A stretch of DNA of 64,000 nucleotides from Acidilobus sp. 7A (lineage in GTDB: Archaea; Thermoproteota; Thermoprotei_A; Sulfolobales; Acidilobaceae). Both the position numbers and the translations under genes were made by a program. Position 1 is the first letter of the stretch. Each line of letters begins with the position of its first letter. Below, piece by piece: positions 44,656-52,672 of this stretch. Location of the stretch: positions 1,364,001 through 1,428,000 of the forward strand of contig NZ_CP010515.1 in the NCBI RefSeq assembly GCF_003431325.1. The letters run 5' to 3'. The notes under the pieces were generated by a model. The model saw only the letters and a program-made list of their open reading frames with translations. It was not told where the DNA came from and ran no database searches.

Positions 44656-45474
44656 CTAGGGCTGACCTCCGCCGAGGGCCCTTGTGCCCAGGGAGGCCCC
44701 CGCGTCAACAACTATTACCTGGCCTGTTACGCCGCTGGCCTCAGGGCTAGCCAAGAAGGCCACAACCGACGCCACCTCCTCAGGGGTCACGAGCCTATGT
44801 GGCGGTATTGCAGCCAGATACCTCTGCAGTGAGCCGGGCTGCCCAGACCTCTTGTCAAGCCACTCAAAGTAGCTGAGGCCGAGCCTGGTTGACACGAAGC
44901 CTGGCGCGATGACATTAACTGTTATGTTCTTCGGGGCAACCTCCACGGCCAGCGACCTGGCGAGCCCTATAAGGCCTGACTTGGCCGCAGAGTAGGCCGC
45001 GAGGAACTCGACGCCATAGAGACCGGCAACGCTTGAAATGAAAATTATCCTGCCCCATCCCCTCGGCATCATGTAGTTTAAGGCCTCCCTTGCAAGCACG
45101 TAGGGGCCCGTCAGGTCATAGTCTATCTGGGCCTGCCAGAGCTCCGGGGTTATGTTAGTGAACTCTGAGGCGTAGCCCACGCCAGCGTTGTTAACAAGGA
45201 TGTCGACGCTGCCCAGCTCCTCAGCTGTAGTCGTGACAGCCCTTTTAATCTCATCCCTTGATCCAAGGTCCATCTTGATGTAAGTTGACCTAGCTCCTAG
45301 CCCCCTTAGCTCGTTAACAGTCTTTGCGGCCTCCTCGGACCTCTTCCTGTAAGTTATAGCTACGTCGGCTCCTAGGCCTGCAAGCTTAAGCGCTATGGAC
45401 TTTCCTATGCCTCTGTCTCCTCCTGTGACGAGGGCAACCTTCCCCTTCAGGGAGGAGCATCGGTCAGAAGCCAT
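44656..45474 (-). CDS. Short-chain dehydrogenase/reductase, FabG-like
   Basis: 272 residues. NADP-binding TGGDRGIGKSIALKL, NNAG motif VNNAGVGYAS, catalytic Ser in FISSVAGLYG, and Y-x-x-x-K in YSAAKSGLIGL; PG motif NVIAPGFVSTRL. All active-site residues are present, so an active oxidoreductase acting on a hydroxy- or keto-substrate; which one is unknown. ATG 45474 with GGTGA four bases before. Convergent with rnp4, not evidently part of an operon. Confidence 0.85.
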   Translation of the reverse strand: MASDRCSSLKGKVALVTGGDRGIGKSIALKLAGLGADVAITYRKRSEEAAKTVNELRGLGARSTYIKMDLGSRDEIKRAVTTTAEELGSVDILVNNAGVGYASEFTNITPELWQAQIDYDLTGPYVLAREALNYMMPRGWGRIIFISSVAGLYGVEFLAAYSAAKSGLIGLARSLAVEVAPKNITVNVIAPGFVSTRLGLSYFEWLDKRSGQPGSLQRYLAAIPPHRLVTPEEVASVVAFLASPEASGVTGQVIVVDAGASLGTRALGGGQP

Positions 45475-45593
45475 GCACTCACCATCCCCCAGAGGGGTCT
45501 GTTCCCGAGTTCCAGATCATCCCATCTCCTGTGCTGCGCGAAGAAGATAATAAGTCTTCAGCCTTCCCACATGAAGGCTTAACAAGATGAACG

Positions 45594-45629
45594 ACAAGCC
45601 TTGCCCTTACAGGGCGGGGAGGAGGTCAG
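45594..45629 (+). repeat. Solo GC-rich palindrome (copy 3 of 5)
   Basis: ACAAGCCTTGCCC, loop TTACA, GGGCGGGGAGGAGGTCAG, a diverged copy of the palindrome family. It lies between the SPOUT gene's end and the SDR start. A separate 7-bp inverted repeat, AGCCTTC/GAAGGCT (45560-45579), is nearby and could be an operator or leader hairpin for the SDR gene. Confidence 0.65.
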
Positions 45630-45705
45630 ACTTTTTCAGAGGCTGGAGTCCTTCAGGCAGTTATATGAAGAGGGTATGAGATTTAAGGGCGCCGCGCAGC
45701 CCCCA

Positions 45706-46533
45706 CTAGGGTAAGAAGGCGTTCAGTATTGTAAGGGACGCGAGCAGCGCCTCCTCGCTTCTAACGGTCTCCGTGCCCTGCAGGGGTGCGGCGTTTACTA
45801 TAATATCATAGAGCCTTTCCGGCGAGTACTGAAGGAGTCCAGACTTAGGCCCTCCCACGACAAGCGTAACTGGCCTCTTGGACAGGTCCTTGAGAATGCT
45901 ATAGCTCGTGGTGCCATACTTGCTCGTGCCTATTATAGAGAATCCCTCAGACTTCAGCTTCTGGAGCTCATCTATGAGCCTCCCAGACCTCTTGATGGTG
46001 TAACCCGTGTAAATGTTGCCCCAGGAGGAAGGCTCAAGCGTAAGCTCCTTACTAACGCCTGTCACCCTGGCCGTAACTATGCTGCCCTTGTCGACAGCGC
46101 AGGGCCTTAGGGTGCCCTCGCCCGCGTCGCCTAGGTAGGCACTGCACTCAGCGCCCTTCTTAGAGGTTATGAGGACGTCTATAATATCACCGACCCTCGG
46201 CTGCTTCGGAGGCATATGGTTAGGGAGGTTCAGCGGCGGCATAACACCAGCATATTTTAGATTATTGCTGATCCCCACGACCTTCTTCTTGAGGTGAGGC
46301 GGAACTACCTGGTAGCTTAGCAGCTCGGCCAGGAGCTCCTGGTCATCCTTTGTGGAGTCCTCATCAAGGTATATTCGAACCTCGTCAACCCTAAAGATGG
46401 CAAGGGCGCGCGATATAATTCCAGCCTTATACGTCTTGTCCCTGAGGTCCTGCTCCACGCTCAGCACGCTAGCAGGTAACAAAACTAAGAGCCTCTGCCT
46501 CCTCCTGGGCGAGGGCCAGGGAGGGCTTATCAA
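45706..46533 (-). CDS. Predicted SPOUT RNA methyltransferase (PF02598)
   Basis: 275 residues of the C9orf114/Methyltrn_RNA_3 family: an N-terminal SPOUT half (VLLPASVLSVEQDLRDKTYKAG, EVRIYLDEDS), a central inserted domain (PKQPRVGDIIDVLITSKKG), and the C-terminal SAM-binding knot (VTLVVGGPKSGLLQYSPERLYDIIVNAAPLQGTETVRSEEALLA). In Crenarchaeota it often neighbours ribosomal genes. TTG at 46533; the site upstream is weak, and the first residues (ISPPWPSPRRRQR) may be untranslated. RNA target unknown. Confidence 0.8.
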   Translation of the reverse strand: MISPPWPSPRRRQRLLVLLPASVLSVEQDLRDKTYKAGIISRALAIFRVDEVRIYLDEDSTKDDQELLAELLSYQVVPPHLKKKVVGISNNLKYAGVMPPLNLPNHMPPKQPRVGDIIDVLITSKKGAECSAYLGDAGEGTLRPCAVDKGSIVTARVTGVSKELTLEPSSWGNIYTGYTIKRSGRLIDELQKLKSEGFSIIGTSKYGTTSYSILKDLSKRPVTLVVGGPKSGLLQYSPERLYDIIVNAAPLQGTETVRSEEALLASLTILNAFLP

Positions 46534-46690
46534 GACTGGCTGCCTTCCTCCTTACTGCCCTTACTCCTGCGCTGCTCTTGGCCTCTCTGCTCCTTTGTAC
46601 TGAAGAGTGTCGTCCTCTGCCTGCCACCCATACCCCTCACCAGAGGCCTTGTTGCCCTTGAGGTTATTAAGTGCAGTGGGCGTAGTGCTT

Positions 46691-46734
46691 CTGACCTCCT
46701 CCCCGCCCTGAGGGGCGAGGCTTTCAGTTGTAAC
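46691..46734 (-). repeat. Solo GC-rich palindrome (copy 4 of 5)
   Basis: Minus strand TGTTACAACTGAAAGCCTCG, CCCCTCAGGG, CGGGGAGGAGGTCAG; shares its ACAACTGAAAG flank with copy 2. It sits in the 313-base gap between the SPOUT and prpB-like genes. Two overlapping minus-strand reading frames through it (for example LKASPLRAGRRSE and SLAPQGGEEVR) may be decayed transposon tails. Confidence 0.75.
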
Positions 46735-46846
46735 AAGTCCTAGGGCTTGGAGAGCGCTGTGCCGCCCGTGGACCAGGAGGACTTTACTCCGCCTCTTCAA
46801 AAGCTAATTACTTTAGCCCGCGGCTGAGGCCGTGGGGTTCAGCTAA

Positions 46847-47782
46847 ATGGCATACTACTACAGGAAGAGGAGTGACGTACACCCAGCCCTAAGGCTAAGG
46901 GAGCTCACGAAGGGCCCTGGAATAACTGTGGTTCCTGGCGTCTTTGATCCAGCATCAGCGCTGCTGGCGGAGAGCGTGGGCTTCAAGGCCATCTACCTCT
47001 CAGGGGCCGCCCTCACGGGAAGCCTTGCGATGCCCGACCTGAGCATAATAACGTTCAGCGAGGTCCTCGACGCCACCAGGAGAATAATGGAGGTCGTGGA
47101 CCTGCCAGTGATAGTCGACACTGACACGGGCTTCGGGGAGGCCATAAACGTGTACAGGACTGTTAAGGAGCTTGAGGAGGCCGGCGCCGCAGCGGTTCAG
47201 ATAGAGGACCAGGTGCTGCCCAAGAAGTGCGGCCACCTGGCTGGAAAGCACGTGGTGCCGCCTGATGAGATGATAAAGAAGATAATTATGGCCACGGAGG
47301 CCAGGCGCCATGACATAGTGATAGTGGCCAGGACGGACGCCCGTGAGGTCGAAGGCCTTGACGCCGCAGTAGAGAGGGCCCAGATGTACGTTGAGGCTGG
47401 CGCTGACGTCATTTTCCCGGAGGCCCTTCACGACCTGGACGAGTTCAAGGAGTTCGCTAGGAAGGTCAAGGCGCCCCTGCTGGCAAACATGACAGAGTTC
47501 GGCAAAACGCCTTACATAACTGCCAAGGAGTTTGAGGAGGCCGGGTACAGGTTCGTCATATTCCCGGTGACTACGTTCAGGGCAGCCATGAAGGCCATGA
47601 AGGACGTGCTGCTAGAGCTGAGGGAGAAGGGGACGCAGAAGTACGTGCTTGACAGGCTCATGAGCAGACAGGAGTTCTATGACCTGATAGGCTACTACGA
47701 ATACGAGAAAAGGGACTCCGAGGTGGCTGAGAAGGCTGAGGCGCTGGTGAGCAGACTTAAGGAGAAGAGTAAGTCGGGCTGA
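46847..47782 (+). CDS. prpB: Methylisocitrate lyase-like (isocitrate lyase/PEP mutase family)
   Basis: 311 residues. PGVFDPASALLAESVGFKAIYLSGAAL at the N-terminus, metal site DTDTGFGEA, QIEDQVLPKKCGH with the catalytic K-K-C-G-H motif that marks methylisocitrate lyases and isocitrate lyases, and ARTDAREVEGLDAA. The short loops and length (about 300) favour PrpB over full-size isocitrate lyase. Splits 2-methylisocitrate into pyruvate and succinate in propionate breakdown; 2-methylcitrate synthase and dehydratase genes are not in the window. ATG at 46847. Confidence 0.85.
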   Translation: MAYYYRKRSDVHPALRLRELTKGPGITVVPGVFDPASALLAESVGFKAIYLSGAALTGSLAMPDLSIITFSEVLDATRRIMEVVDLPVIVDTDTGFGEAINVYRTVKELEEAGAAAVQIEDQVLPKKCGHLAGKHVVPPDEMIKKIIMATEARRHDIVIVARTDAREVEGLDAAVERAQMYVEAGADVIFPEALHDLDEFKEFARKVKAPLLANMTEFGKTPYITAKEFEEAGYRFVIFPVTTFRAAMKAMKDVLLELREKGTQKYVLDRLMSRQEFYDLIGYYEYEKRDSEVAEKAEALVSRLKEKSKSG

Positions 47783-47853
47783 GATTTAGCTCCTCCTTTA
47801 AGAGCGCGCAGGCGCTCAGGGCCAGCATTCTGTTGAGCTTTTTGCAGAGGTGG

Positions 47854-47938
47854 TGCGGGGGGTGGGCTTCGAACCCACGCAGGCCTACGCCATCGGGCCC
47901 TCAGCCCGACCCCTTTGACCAGGCTCGGGCACCCCCGC
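47854..47938 (-). tRNA. tRNA-Leu (GAG)
   Basis: Minus strand. Acceptor GCGGGGG with CCCCCGC, discriminator A at 47854, encoded CCA at 47851-47853. Anticodon stem TCGGG/CCCGA, loop CTGAGGG (anticodon GAG, normal T33). Long variable arm and T arm GTGGG-TTCGAAG-CCCAC. No intron. A TATA-like CATTTAATAG lies upstream near 47965. Confidence 0.94.
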
Positions 47939-48026
47939 GCCAGGAGTTTCTCGTATCAGAAGGCTATTAAATGATTTCGCCTATTTTAACTCTGCAGCTA
48001 GTCTAGAGTAATAAGGTGCAGCTGAC

Positions 48027-48413
48027 TTGAACGGACAGGACAAGAAGGGGGGCGTTAACAAGGCGATAAACAGGCTCTTGATAAACATGACGGTGAGGAC
48101 CCTGTGGATCTACGTCCTGGCAACGCTAAGAGAAGGCCCTACGTACCCCTACCACCTCAAGAAGATTATAAGGCAGAAATTTTCATTCAGCCCTCCTACA
48201 GTGACTCTTTATACTGTTGTCTACAAGCTTGAGAAGGACGGTCTCATAGAGAAGACTCCTGACGGCATGTATAGGATAACTGAGGAGGGGGCGAACGCCC
48301 TTGACATGGGATCCAGGCTTCTGCTCGACATGGCTCACAGGGTCAGTAGGCTCAGCGCCAGTGCCGTCACCGTAGAGGAAGCTAAGGCTTCCTCTAACGA
48401 GGGGCCTCAGTGA
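48027..48413 (+). CDS. PadR-family transcriptional regulator
   Basis: 128 residues. Winged helix of PadR type: LWIYVLATLREGPTYPYHLKKII, PPTVTLYTVVYKLEKDGLIEKT and MYRITEEGANALD, followed by a helix for dimer contact. TTG at 48027 with GGTGC seven bases upstream. Target genes unknown; its neighbours are tRNA-Leu and a small zinc finger gene. Confidence 0.82.
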   Translation: MNGQDKKGGVNKAINRLLINMTVRTLWIYVLATLREGPTYPYHLKKIIRQKFSFSPPTVTLYTVVYKLEKDGLIEKTPDGMYRITEEGANALDMGSRLLLDMAHRVSRLSASAVTVEEAKASSNEGPQ

Positions 48414-48514
48414 GATCGGTGCTCCTCACTTCTAACTCGGAGCAGGTCAGCTATATCATAGGCCCCTTAAAAGCGGGGCGACCAGTGTAAATAAGGCTTC
48501 CTGCTAGAAGGGGC

Positions 48515-48769
48515 TTGGCGGGCCGCGTGACAGAGGAGGGCCTGAAGGAGGTCGTAGTAGAGTACGCGGGGTCTAGGTTTAGAGCGTACTTAGATGCTGC
48601 CTCAGGTCTCCTCCTGTGCCCTATCTGCAGAAGAGCCAGACTAGCTTCACCAGAGGACCTGGTCGCGCACATATTAGCTCATGCAACAAGGGCTTTAGAC
48701 ATGAGGAGGGAGCCGCCTAAGAGGGAGCACGGCGCCGCCTCAGAGAGCTCGTCAGAGGAGGAGGGTTAA
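48515..48769 (+). CDS. Small C2H2 zinc finger protein
   Basis: 84 residues. One classical-looking finger LLCPICRRARLASPEDLVAHILAHATRA with C-x2-C and H-x3-H spaced like a C2H2 unit, preceded by a strand-rich N-terminus (VVVEYAGSRFRAYLDA) and followed by an acidic Ser-rich tail (EHGAASESSSEEEG). TTG at 48515 after AAGGGGC; GTG at 48527 is an alternative. Such single-finger proteins are common in Crenarchaeota and are presumed nucleic-acid binding. No operon partner is evident. Confidence 0.65.
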   Translation: MAGRVTEEGLKEVVVEYAGSRFRAYLDAASGLLLCPICRRARLASPEDLVAHILAHATRALDMRREPPKREHGAASESSSEEEG

Positions 48770-48909
48770 CGGCAGTCAGCAAAGGCGTGGATCCCTCAGC
48801 TGTGAGCCTCAAAGGCTCGCTGACGACTCTTAGCAGCGTTTCAAGCGGCTCCCATCTGATGGAAACGCTATTATAGGGAAGGGAAGATATAAGTCTATGA
48901 GGCTCTCGG

Positions 48910-48940
48910 CTGACCTCCTCCCCGCCCTGAGGGGCGAGGC
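48910..48940 (-). repeat. Solo GC-rich palindrome (copy 5 of 5)
   Basis: Minus strand GCCTCGCCCCTCAGGGCGGG then GAGGAGGTCAG, the same core as copies 1, 2 and 4, without the ACAACTGAAA flank. It lies in the gap before dph2. Confidence 0.7.
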
Positions 48941-49012
48941 TCTTGGGGCAAGGTCCCTCAAATATCTATTTCAGGTTATAACCTCCTTGCGCTGTACCAA
49001 TGTAGATGCTTT

Positions 49013-50056
49013 ATGAGGCTGGAGTGCGGCGATATCCCCTACTACCTCGAGGTACCTGAGGGGCTTAGGCTTAAACTTAGCGGCCTGAAGGCCATGCTTC
49101 AGTTGCCTGACGGGCTGAAGCAGTACTCTAACATCATTGCAGGCTGCGTCTCTGAGTACACAGGCGCCACAGTCGTGGTTCAGGGTGACAGCGTGTTTGG
49201 GGCATGTGACCTGCATTACCAGGAGCTTCTGCAGTTTAATGACATAGACGCTATACTTCACGTCGGTCACACTCCGTATCCGGACTACCTCGGCGACAGG
49301 GTGAACGTGAACCCAAAGGGCAGGGTCAAGGTGATGTTCATACAGGCCAGGTTTAAGGGCCTGCCCAACGAGCAAACTCTCGGCGCTCTGCTCAACGTTA
49401 TCAGAGCAAGGGGCCTCACAAGGGTGGCCTTAGCTACAACAGTTCAATATGAGCCTGCCTACAGCAAGGTCCTCGAGTTCCTCAGGCGCAATGGCGTTGA
49501 AACGGTCACCTTTCGCGGTCCAGCGGAGTACTACGAGGAGGGCCAGGTGATAGGTTGCGACTACAGCTTCGTGCCAAGGCGTGTTGATGGCTTTGTAATT
49601 GTGAGCTCTGGCGAGTTCCACGCGCTAGGGCTTTACCTGGCAACACTTAAGCCCGTGATACAACTCGATGTCACCAGGGACTCTGTGAAGGATTTGACGG
49701 GGGCAGGCGAGAGGCTCTACGCTTCAAGGCTCTTCAGGGTCTCACAGGCTATGGATGCTTCCCGTTGGGGCGTTATAGTCGGAACTAAGACAGGCCAAAA
49801 CAGGCCATGGGTGGTCAGCGCCCTTGAGAACGTGATGAAGAGGCGTGGCGTGAGTTATATAGAGATCTACGCTGGTCTCCTTGACAGGTTAACGCTGGCC
49901 AACTTTGACAGCGACTGGTATCAGGCCTTTGTAGTAACCAGCTGCCCCAGGCTGCCGATAGATGACTTTAACGATTACCAGAAGCCCGTCTTAACCCCTG
50001 GGGAGGCCTTTATGGCGCTCATGAGGGCTCTTTCGCCTTACAGGTTCCCATGGTAA
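49013..50056 (+). CDS. dph2: Diphthamide synthesis protein Dph2
   Basis: Radical SAM-like enzyme that attaches the 3-amino-3-carboxypropyl group to the target histidine of EF-2. 347 residues with the three iron-sulfur cysteines in the archaeal positions: VFGACDLHY (about 64), VIGCDYSF (about 182) and VTSCPRLPIDDF (about 308). LPDGLKQY and VGHTPYPDY are further family motifs. ATG at 49013. The EF-2 gene is not in the window. Confidence 0.93.
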   Translation: MRLECGDIPYYLEVPEGLRLKLSGLKAMLQLPDGLKQYSNIIAGCVSEYTGATVVVQGDSVFGACDLHYQELLQFNDIDAILHVGHTPYPDYLGDRVNVNPKGRVKVMFIQARFKGLPNEQTLGALLNVIRARGLTRVALATTVQYEPAYSKVLEFLRRNGVETVTFRGPAEYYEEGQVIGCDYSFVPRRVDGFVIVSSGEFHALGLYLATLKPVIQLDVTRDSVKDLTGAGERLYASRLFRVSQAMDASRWGVIVGTKTGQNRPWVVSALENVMKRRGVSYIEIYAGLLDRLTLANFDSDWYQAFVVTSCPRLPIDDFNDYQKPVLTPGEAFMALMRALSPYRFPW

Positions 50057-50233
50057 ACCTCTCATTCACGCCGCTTACGCGGACTTTGACGCACAGACGG
50101 CGTACCGTGATCGCATTCAACGAACTTGACGTATTATAGGCAGGCCTTCACAACGTTAACAGCTCATACCAGCTACTGTCACCTACGGGAAGAGTGATAA
50201 CAGCTCCCCGCACGTCACCTATGAGGGGGCGAC

Positions 50234-50866
50234 CTGGAGGTCAAGCTGAGTAGACTGAAGGTGCTACTTGAGAGGGAGGTGCCGCGCATAGAGGCCCCAT
50301 CTCAGGGGCTTGAGCAGTACACGACTCCAGCAGAGCTCGTCATAGATATGCTTTCAGTCCCTCTCAGGAAGGGGCTACTTGATGGGGCTGCTGTTGCAGA
50401 CCTCGGCTCAGGAACCTGCAGGATAGCAATAGCGTCCCTGTTGCTAGGCGCTGCCAGGTCAATAGCTGTTGACTTTGATCAGAGGTTTGGGGAGGCCTGT
50501 GCATACTCTGCGCAGAGGCTTGGCGTTAGTTGGGGCCTGCTCTTCGTGGCAGCCTGGATAGGCAGCGACATAGGCCCCCTGCGCGCCGGCTCTATAGACG
50601 TCATAGTAATGAACCCCCCATTTGGAGTCTGGAGGAGGGGAGCTGACAGGGAGTTCATGGAGTACGCTATGGGCCTTAAGGCCAAGGAAATAGTGGCTCT
50701 TGTCAAGTCAGGCAACCTAGACTTCCACACCAGGCTTGCCACGTCAAGGGGGTACTCGCTCAACTTTTTAGGGACGCACGACTTCCTTATACCTGCGGCT
50801 ATGCCGCACCACAGGAGCAGGGTCAGGCGGATAAAGGTGGACATAGTTGAACTCACAAGAGCCTAA
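50234..50866 (+). CDS. METTL5-like adenine-N6 methyltransferase, proposed CTG start
   Basis: Predicted RNA m6A methyltransferase of about 210 residues. SAM motif ADLGSGTCRIAIASLLLGA, catalytic NPPFG in IVMNPPFGVW, substrate region GLEQYTTPAELV, and a basic end HHRSRVRRIKVDIVEL. The first standard start is GTG at 50261, without a nearby ribosome-binding site, and it drops about nine conserved-position residues. The frame upstream (EVKLSRLK) is open from a stop at 50222-50224, and CTG at 50234 after GAGGGGGC gives a METTL5-like N-terminus; CTG 50246 is an alternative. The gene overlaps csl4 by 20 bases, so expression is coupled. Confidence 0.78.
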   Translation: MEVKLSRLKVLLEREVPRIEAPSQGLEQYTTPAELVIDMLSVPLRKGLLDGAAVADLGSGTCRIAIASLLLGAARSIAVDFDQRFGEACAYSAQRLGVSWGLLFVAAWIGSDIGPLRAGSIDVIVMNPPFGVWRRGADREFMEYAMGLKAKEIVALVKSGNLDFHTRLATSRGYSLNFLGTHDFLIPAAMPHHRSRVRRIKVDIVELTRA

Positions 50867-51476
50867 GCGCGTGGTTCCAGGGGACGTTATAGCGGTGATC
50901 GAGGAGTACTCAGAGGGTCAGAGCGTCTATGTAGACCAGCAGATGGGCGTGCTAAGGGCGTCAGCCGTGGGCAGACTTAAGCTGGACAACCAGGCCAAGG
51001 TGGCCAGCGTCGTCACCAGGAGAAACGTTAAGGGACCCAGGAAGGGCGCCACGGTGTTGGGGTTGGTAACGCAGGTTAAGGAGAACTTGGCGTTCGTTGA
51101 CATCTATGGTGAGGTTGCCCTAGAGCCAAGGCCAGGGGGCTTCATAGAGTACTCCGGCGTGCTCGATGGAGTTATAACCCCTGAGAGCGTCGGAGTTGAG
51201 CATATAGACGATATGCTCAACTACGTGAGGCCAAACGACATAGTAATAGCCAGGGTTATGAGTACCATAAGTCCCTACCTGCTCAGCATAAAGGGACCTC
51301 AGTTTGGCGTAATCTACGCCCTTTGCTCTAAGTGCGGCGAGATGCTCACCCTTGAGAACGGCACCCTCAAGTGTCCCAGGTGCGGTAATGTCGAGAGCAG
51401 AAAGCTCTCCACCTTCGTCTCTTCAAAGCTGATAAGGCTTGACGTAAGGAGGCTTATTCTAAGGAGGTTCCAGTAG
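50847..51476 (+). CDS. csl4: Exosome RNA-binding subunit Csl4
   Basis: 209 residues. N-terminal domain VVPGDVIAVIEEYSEGQSVYVDQQMGVLRA, a central S1 domain (VLGLVTQVKENLAFVDIYGE), and a C-terminal zinc ribbon (CSKCGEMLTLENGTLKCPRCG). Cap subunit of the archaeal exosome for RNA 3'-end decay. TTG at 50847 with GGTGG exactly six bases before, inside the methyltransferase end. First of a csl4-DUF2067-rpoL cluster typical of Crenarchaeota. Confidence 0.92.
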   Translation: MNSQEPKRVVPGDVIAVIEEYSEGQSVYVDQQMGVLRASAVGRLKLDNQAKVASVVTRRNVKGPRKGATVLGLVTQVKENLAFVDIYGEVALEPRPGGFIEYSGVLDGVITPESVGVEHIDDMLNYVRPNDIVIARVMSTISPYLLSIKGPQFGVIYALCSKCGEMLTLENGTLKCPRCGNVESRKLSTFVSSKLIRLDVRRLILRRFQ

Positions 51477-52063
51477 TGAGCTCAAGGAGGAAAGTTGTCA
51501 TAAGGGCGCCGCCTGAGACCTCTGACCTGGAGACCCTGATTAATAAGATAGCCGAGAAGGCACCTGCCAGCGTGATATCGGCCTCGCTGGTCAATGGAAA
51601 GCTTGTCCTGGAGTTTCAGGGATCCATGAGGTCCTCAAAGGAGATAGTGAAGGCAGTGAAGGAGGTGCTAGGGTCCCAGAGGCCACGAGCCTACCGGGAC
51701 ACTATCAGCGCTGATGAGCTTAAGAGCTTTGGCTTTCGGGGGCCCTTCGATGTCCTTGCCTTTGTGCTTAGGAAGCTCGGCCATGACTCAGAGTGGGAAC
51801 CACCTGAGCTGAGAACTGACGCGCCAAGGGACCTAGTAAAGGAGGTCTCACAGAGGCTCGCAAAGGCCAACTCTCAGCTGAGCGGGCTCAGGCTCTCCGA
51901 GTCTGCTAGGAAAGCAGTTATGGCTTCCTCGGCGCTCTTAGGTAAGGATGTTATGGAGACTATAGACGCTGGCCTCAGGAAAGGGGTCCTCGTCAAGGAT
52001 AAAAACGATAAAATATCCTCGCTGACAGGCTGGAGAGAGGCTGTCGACCTGCTGAGGGGGTAG
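51476..52063 (+). CDS. DUF2067-type crenarchaeal protein
   Basis: 195 residues. The run TLINKIAEKAPASVISASLVNGKLVLEFQGSM, then YRDTISADELKSFGFRGPFDVLAFVLRKLG, resembles the archaeal DUF2067 family between csl4 and rpoL. Alpha/beta N-terminus, helical C-terminus; no catalytic motif visible. GTG at 51476 overlaps the csl4 stop by one base (TAGTGAG), so it is coupled. Function unknown; its context suggests RNA metabolism. Confidence 0.65.
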   Translation: MSSRRKVVIRAPPETSDLETLINKIAEKAPASVISASLVNGKLVLEFQGSMRSSKEIVKAVKEVLGSQRPRAYRDTISADELKSFGFRGPFDVLAFVLRKLGHDSEWEPPELRTDAPRDLVKEVSQRLAKANSQLSGLRLSESARKAVMASSALLGKDVMETIDAGLRKGVLVKDKNDKISSLTGWREAVDLLRG

Positions 52064-52069
52064 CAGGAG

Positions 52070-52372
52070 TTGACTGATGACGTCAAGATATATAGGACAG
52101 GGACGACCTACGTGGTGGAGATAGAAAACGAGGACCACACGATGGGCAACCTGCTCGCGACCACCCTCATTGGCGTTAAGGGGGTGAGCAACGCTTACTA
52201 TGAGATGGAGCACCCTCTCTTCAGGAGGATCAAGGTTTACGTTCAGCTTGAAGACGGCTATAACATAAAGGACGTGCTAAAGGAGGCCCTGAGTAGGATT
52301 AAGGAGATGAACGAAGAGTTCAGGAGGCAGTTCGTCGAGCGCGCTAAGGCCCTCGGAGTAGACCTTTCTTGA
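52070..52372 (+). CDS. rpoL: RNA polymerase subunit L
   Basis: 100 residues, homologue of Rpb11 and the alpha dimer half: EIENEDHTMGNLLATTLIGVKGVSNAYYEMEHPLFRRIKVYVQ is diagnostic. Pairs with subunit D in polymerase assembly. TTG at 52070 behind GGAG. Ends in a TTGA overlap with the next gene. Confidence 0.95.
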   Translation: MTDDVKIYRTGTTYVVEIENEDHTMGNLLATTLIGVKGVSNAYYEMEHPLFRRIKVYVQLEDGYNIKDVLKEALSRIKEMNEEFRRQFVERAKALGVDLS

Positions 52373-52671
52373 AGAGGGAGGCGAGGGTTCTGGTCACGGC
52401 ATGCAACGACGTGGCCTGCGCAGGGCTAGTGGTCAGGCTGACCTCAATAGATGGCCTCGCGACCTCCTATGAGGGCTGCGAGGGTCTGTGCAGGAGGCTC
52501 GCCTCCAAGGGCCTGCTGGAGGAGTCCAGGTACTTCATAGGCAACTGCGGCTGCGGCCTTGAGAGGGCGCCGCTAGATGCCGAGAGGCTCGGGTGGGCTC
52601 TCCTCTTTGCGGGTAGCTTAGCGAAGTCAATGGCAGACCTTAGGGAAGAGCTCCTTAAGCGCACGCTGTGA
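52369..52671 (+). CDS. Six-cysteine protein coupled to rpoL
   Basis: 100 residues, family not recognised. Six cysteines occur in three close pairs: C12/C17 (TACNDVACAG), C37/C41 (YEGCEGLCRR) and C60/C62 (GNCGCGLE). They could bind zinc or an iron-sulfur cluster, or act as sulfur/metal carriers. The fold looks alpha/beta: VLVTACNDVACAGLVVRL, then a C-terminal helix ADLREELLKRTL. TTG 52369 overlaps the rpoL stop (TTGA), so the two are translationally coupled. Its stop is two bases from the end of a tnpB element. Conserved coupling would hint at transcription or redox control; unproved. Confidence 0.65.
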   Translation: MKREARVLVTACNDVACAGLVVRLTSIDGLATSYEGCEGLCRRLASKGLLEESRYFIGNCGCGLERAPLDAERLGWALLFAGSLAKSMADLREELLKRTL

Positions 52672-52672
52672 G

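Noticed and set aside
46530-46800. Overlapping minus-strand ORFs (68 and 79 residues) upstream of the SPOUT gene
   Set aside because: They run through a repeated palindrome in different frames with no independent support; at most decayed transposon tails, so not called as genes.
48003-48029. Operator-like sequence before padR
   Set aside because: No inverted repeat beyond chance; only a ribosome-binding site is clear.
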